A stretch of DNA of 18,235 bases from Desulfobacterales bacterium (GTDB lineage: Bacteria; Desulfobacterota; Desulfobulbia; Desulfobulbales; Desulfocapsaceae): positions 1 through 18,235 of the forward strand of contig JABDPQ010000423.1 of assembly GCA_013042695.1 (NCBI GenBank), read 5' to 3'. This document shows positions 15,182 through 18,235 of this stretch, piece after piece. Both the position numbers and the translations under genes were made by a program. Numbering within the stretch: position 1 is the first letter of the stretch; each line of letters opens with the position of its first letter. Below the pieces are notes generated by a model, which was not told where the DNA came from, ran no database searches, and was given only the letters and a program-made list of their open reading frames with translations.

Positions 15182-16375
15182 ATGCTATTTTTCAACACCG
15201 CTATTGCCGTAAAAACCCCGGATAAATCACTTGCCCCACTGTTTCTTATCTTAACCGTCTTTGCAGCAATCGGGCTTTCTTTTGGCATCCATGCGCTGAT
15301 TGTTGGCCATGACCATGTGTTTGGTACATCGCGCGAAGTCCCCTGGGGTCTTCTTATCACCCCGTATGTCTTTTTTGCCTGCCTTTCGACAGGACTCTGT
15401 ATCATATCTTCCCTGGGACAAGTTTTCCATATCAAGACATTTGTGCCTCTTGTCAATCGAGCCGTTTTTTTGTCCATCATTGCCATGTCAGCCGGTTTAA
15501 TTTCTATTGGACTTGAAGTTGAAAGCCCCTGGAGAATGATATTATACGGAATTATCTCCCCCAATCCCAATTCAAACATATGGTGGAAAAGTGCCATCTA
15601 CACCCTTTATATTCTCCTGATGATATTCAATTTCCTGTTTCTGCTCCTCAACAAAACAAAAACTGCCCGGGGCCTGGCAATTGGAGCTCTGATCGCGATT
15701 ACCTGTGGAAATCTGAACATGAATTCGGATATGGCGCTTCTCGGGTCACGAGGTTTTTGGGCAGAGAATTATATGCCACTATTTTTCCTGATCATGTCTA
15801 CTCTATTGGCCTGTTGCTCACTCACCATGTTCGTCTGGCTCAGCTATAAACTGCACAACAGGACTATTGACAATGAGACGAGAAGGTCTGTTGCCGCTAT
15901 CAGAAAGCTGACGTTACTGCTTCTTATTGGTGCCTTGGCTTTTGGTGCCATCAAAATTCTTGGTGGCTTTTCGACCAAATTCACCGAGAACCCACTGGCA
16001 ATGCAAGTACTTGTTCATGGGGATTTTGCCGTCAAATTTTGGATTGGTGAAATAATTCTGACGAGCATTTTACCACTTTTTATCATCCTACTTTGCAAAG
16101 AGAACAACAAGATCGGCCTAGGTGCATTTGCCTGCCTGAGTTCAACAATCGGCGTTTTTATTACCTTTTATAATCTGATCATTGTCGGCCAACTCGTTCC
16201 TCATTTTACTACATACGATTTATTCGATGTGCCCCGCTATTACTCCTATAGTCCAAGCCTGCATGAAGCCATGATGACTATGGGGGTGATGTTCTTCTTC
16301 ATTGCCTCGTTTGTCCTCGGTGAGATAATACTCAATTCAGCATCAGTCCGTGATCATTTGAAAAACATGATATGA
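15182..16375 (+). CDS. NrfD/PsrC-like quinone-interacting integral membrane protein
   Basis: 397 aa from the ATG at 15182, preceded by AAGGAAG (15168-15174); a GTG at 15164 is in frame but lacks a site. About ten hydrophobic helices. Family signature is visible after helix 1: GTSREVPWGLLITPYVFFAC with a following STGLCIISSLGQVF, and at the end SPSLHEAMMTMGVM before the last helix. NrfD-type subunits anchor molybdopterin or Fe-S-cytochrome complexes in the inner membrane and exchange electrons with menaquinone. No ferredoxin-like, cytochrome or catalytic partner is encoded in this window, so its complex cannot be named. It lies 263 bp after ywbE, with an inverted repeat and a possible -10 (TATAAT, 15076-15081) between, so it probably has its own promoter. 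Confidence 0.85.
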   Translation: MLFFNTAIAVKTPDKSLAPLFLILTVFAAIGLSFGIHALIVGHDHVFGTSREVPWGLLITPYVFFACLSTGLCIISSLGQVFHIKTFVPLVNRAVFLSIIAMSAGLISIGLEVESPWRMILYGIISPNPNSNIWWKSAIYTLYILLMIFNFLFLLLNKTKTARGLAIGALIAITCGNLNMNSDMALLGSRGFWAENYMPLFFLIMSTLLACCSLTMFVWLSYKLHNRTIDNETRRSVAAIRKLTLLLLIGALAFGAIKILGGFSTKFTENPLAMQVLVHGDFAVKFWIGEIILTSILPLFIILLCKENNKIGLGAFACLSSTIGVFITFYNLIIVGQLVPHFTTYDLFDVPRYYSYSPSLHEAMMTMGVMFFFIASFVLGEIILNSASVRDHLKNMI

Positions 16376-16389
16376 TTCGAGTCACCATT

Positions 16390-16404
16390 TTGGCCTTAGG
16401 CCAA
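16390..16404. terminator. Hairpin after the NrfD-like gene, possible terminator
   Basis: TTGGCCT-T-AGGCCAA is a perfect 7-bp-arm inverted repeat starting 14 bp after the NrfD-like stop, in the space shared with the convergent gene at 16593. It lacks a T run, so termination is inferred from position only. Confidence 0.4.
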
Positions 16405-16592
16405 GTCTGCCATGCCCATGGACTGCGTTTTCAAGGGTTTGCGGCAGTATAACCCACCGCTTTAACCTTTATGCCTTGCCCATGAACCCGCCAGACTGAT
16501 GAAATTTCCAGGCTGATGCTCACCGCACTTCTGTTGTTTGTTATAGTGATCCTAAGAAAAAGACAATTTGTACAGTATAAAAACGAAGATAA

Positions 16593-17693
16593 TCAGGATT
16601 GGGTCTCGGGTAGGTTGTTTTCATCGATTTTTTGTATCCCCTCCATAATCAGGCCCATAAAACCGCCAATGGTAGAGAGTTTATCGAGCTCTGGAGGAAT
16701 TCCCTTGGTATAGCTGAAGCGGCCATTTTTAATAGACAGCAGTTTAAAAACAGCATCCCTATTTCTGAGTTTTAGAAAACGGGCATAAATAATCTCTCCC
16801 TCTTTAAAAAAGACCATCGCGCGGCCTATCTCAAGGGTAAGATCGATTGTTCCTGTTTTCTGCGAGGAATTAATTAGCTGAAAAAGATCTACCATGCCGA
16901 TTTCGGAAAGCTCCCCGGACATACCTGAGGTAATATTTCCTGATTGAAGGGCCATGGCCTGAGCACGATCAACCAGCAATTTGAACAGGAACAATTGCAG
17001 GACCGGAAACTTTGTCAGGACATGTTTAAAATTTTTCACGCTCAGCATGGCAAGCTGAGTAACAGTTCTCGTGTGAACTGCATTTGGCATCGGATCGCCC
17101 GAAAGAAGACTCATCTCTCCAAATATTTCTCCATCGCTCATTTCAGCAAGCCGTGAACCATCATCACCAAGAACGGCAACCTCTCCCTTTAAGATGATGT
17201 AGAGATGGCTGCCAGGATCACCTTTTTTTACCACTTCCTTACCGACGGGGATCGTCTTCAGATCAAGAAGCACGGTGAGATCACTGAGCGTATCATCATC
17301 TAGAGACTCGAAGAGTTTTAATTTTCGCAGGACGCCGAAGAATTTATCAAGATGCTTTTGGCGACGACGATCTTCGGCGTCGTTGAGCAATTTCATCTGC
17401 AAGGTTGCGAAGTCTTTTTCCTTTTTATACTCAAAATGGATCAGTCCTTCACAGCCGCCGCAATCAAACCTTTTTTTCTGCGCGCCGAATTGTGAAAACC
17501 CGCCTAATCTATCAGGTGAAGAAAGAATCTTGATAATCTCCTGGGACAGGTAGAGGCAGCCTGATTTATATGAAGAAGCAGAAAAGCTGAAATTTTCTAC
17601 CTTGAGCTCATCACCGATATTATACAGTGGGCAGGAGCGTTCCTCAGTGACAAGAAAAATTGCCTGAGGATATTTATTCACTGGTTTATTCAC
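16593..17693 (-). CDS. Cys-motif, cNMP-binding and DUF4388 (PATAN-like) signalling protein
   Basis: 366 aa. The start is GTG at 17693, supported by GAGGAA 6 nt upstream. Residues 1-90 form an N-terminal module with CPLYNIGDEL (Cys21), Cys46 and RFDCGGCEG (Cys78, Cys81), which could be a four-Cys metal site. Residues about 120-235 are a cyclic-nucleotide-binding-like domain with GDPGSHLYIILKGEVAVLGD and FGEMSLLSGDPMPNAVHT. The Glu of FGE is present but the phosphate-contacting Arg is replaced (PNA), so ligand identity is open. Residues about 255-345 are DUF4388, the PATAN-type module common in delta-proteobacterial signalling (SGELSEIGMVDLFQLINSSQ, then KTGTIDL and IYARF). There is no DNA-binding or catalytic domain, so it probably acts through protein contacts. 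It is monocistronic and convergent with the NrfD-like gene. Confidence 0.85.
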   Translation of the reverse strand: MNKPVNKYPQAIFLVTEERSCPLYNIGDELKVENFSFSASSYKSGCLYLSQEIIKILSSPDRLGGFSQFGAQKKRFDCGGCEGLIHFEYKKEKDFATLQMKLLNDAEDRRRQKHLDKFFGVLRKLKLFESLDDDTLSDLTVLLDLKTIPVGKEVVKKGDPGSHLYIILKGEVAVLGDDGSRLAEMSDGEIFGEMSLLSGDPMPNAVHTRTVTQLAMLSVKNFKHVLTKFPVLQLFLFKLLVDRAQAMALQSGNITSGMSGELSEIGMVDLFQLINSSQKTGTIDLTLEIGRAMVFFKEGEIIYARFLKLRNRDAVFKLLSIKNGRFSYTKGIPPELDKLSTIGGFMGLIMEGIQKIDENNLPETQS

Positions 17694-18235
17694 GATGTAT
17701 TCCTCGGTGCTGACAGCGGCTCAATGACAAGTGTTCAACCGCACAATTAATCACATCAGAGAATAGCTCTATTGAAATCATACGTGTTTCTGCGACAGAG
17801 TTCAATGTAACGCATGAAATATCACATAGATAAATAATCGAGAAGGAGATCTCAAACAACGAGGGACTGTAGACGATTGGGACGCTGTGCGGGGCGAGCA
17901 GAATAATTGCTTTTCTTCATTAGATCGCTGATTAGCTATTACCTGAATCCGTGACGGCTTTGTCTCGAATTACAAGTAACTATTTGTTGTTGTGACAAGA
18001 AATATCTTATTCGTTGGGTAGCCGGCTTCACCCCGCCGCCCTTCGGGGCGCCCGATAACACGACATCTGCTGTGTTGACAACTCGTTGATATACCCAAGT
18101 ATTACCAACATTGTTGCTGCCTTGCATCTGTAGTGTTCTTTGACTCTCACTGATTCTGGTATTATACAGCAGGAAATTTAATTAACTCTTTACCGATCAA
18201 AGGGTAGATTACTGATTCTTTGTGTGTTTTAGCAC
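17694..18235. other. Right-end region without convincing gene
   Basis: About 540 bp upstream of the cNMP/DUF4388 gene. A 62-codon minus-strand frame (17939-18127) crosses a GC-rich structured stretch and is not recognised. Apart from the hairpin at 18037-18050 and the GC-rich island around it I see no gene, tRNA or insertion-sequence end. A larger element may continue past the window. Confidence 0.5.
18037..18050. repeat. GC-rich hairpin with UUCG tetraloop
   Basis: On the plus strand CGCCC-TTCG-GGGCG: a 5-bp GC stem closed by C-G around a UUCG tetraloop, one of the most stable RNA hairpins. An alternative pairing is CCCCG (18031-18035) with CGGGG (18044-18048). Next to it AGCCGGCT (18020-18027) is a perfect 8-bp palindrome bracketed by GGGT and ACCC. 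The island is unlike the AT-rich DNA around it. Confidence 0.5.

Noticed and set aside
18013..18058. Possible integron attC site
   Set aside because: GTTGGGT matches one core site, but the partner core is absent and the polarity of the two ends is opposite to that of attC.
17939..18127. Minus-strand frame of 62 codons
   Set aside because: It runs through the GC-rich hairpin island and has no family resemblance or ribosome-binding site.

Overview
The window reads as chromosomal DNA of an anaerobic or microaerophilic Gram-negative bacterium, most likely a member of the Desulfobacterota (former Deltaproteobacteria). The pointers are inference from remembered families: an exported thioredoxin-like protein that appears to use selenocysteine, a neighbouring Cys-rich protein, a CoA-transferase fused to a GNAT domain, a YwbE protein, a NrfD-type quinone-interacting membrane protein, and two cyclic-nucleotide-domain proteins. 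No rRNA, tRNA, transposase, phage gene or CRISPR array was recognised.

Layout. Positions 1-3609 (minus strand) hold an exported TPR/zinc-peptidase-MA-like protein and, downstream of it, a DUF4159 protein that runs off the left edge. Divergently, 4083-5894 (plus) encodes a cNMP-GAF-coiled coil-SpoIIE phosphatase whose reading frame is cut by one in-frame TAA inside the phosphatase domain. A Sel1-repeat protein (6121-7095, minus) and a LysE-family exporter (7602-8210, plus) follow. The minus-strand pair 9397->8984 and 8949->8395 encodes a nine-cysteine protein and a signal-peptide-bearing TlpA/thioredoxin-like protein. In the latter, an in-frame TGA sits exactly at the first redox position (U-P-G-C), followed 24 nt later by a compact hairpin with a GUU loop, as expected of a bacterial SECIS. 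A good sigma70-like promoter and an AT-rich leader hairpin precede the pair.

Further right are a 95-aa membrane protein (minus), an M24 Xaa-Pro-type peptidase (minus), a small HEAT-like protein (minus), and then on the plus strand an acetyl-CoA hydrolase/transferase-GNAT fusion, YwbE, and an apparently orphan NrfD-like protein. Last is a minus-strand protein with a Cys-rich N-terminus, a cNMP domain and a DUF4388 (PATAN-like) domain. The right end (17694-18235) has no convincing gene but holds an isolated GC-rich hairpin.

How the genes may work together: the selenoprotein pair looks like an extracytoplasmic thiol-redox unit. The CoA-transferase-GNAT/YwbE genes look co-transcribed and may link acyl-CoA chemistry to acetylation. 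The two cNMP-domain proteins are signalling modules whose phosphate-binding cassettes lack canonical residues. The most interesting points are the selenocysteine thioredoxin with its Cys-rich partner, the Gln at the expected catalytic Glu of the CoA-transferase, and the nonsense codon in the SpoIIE-type phosphatase.
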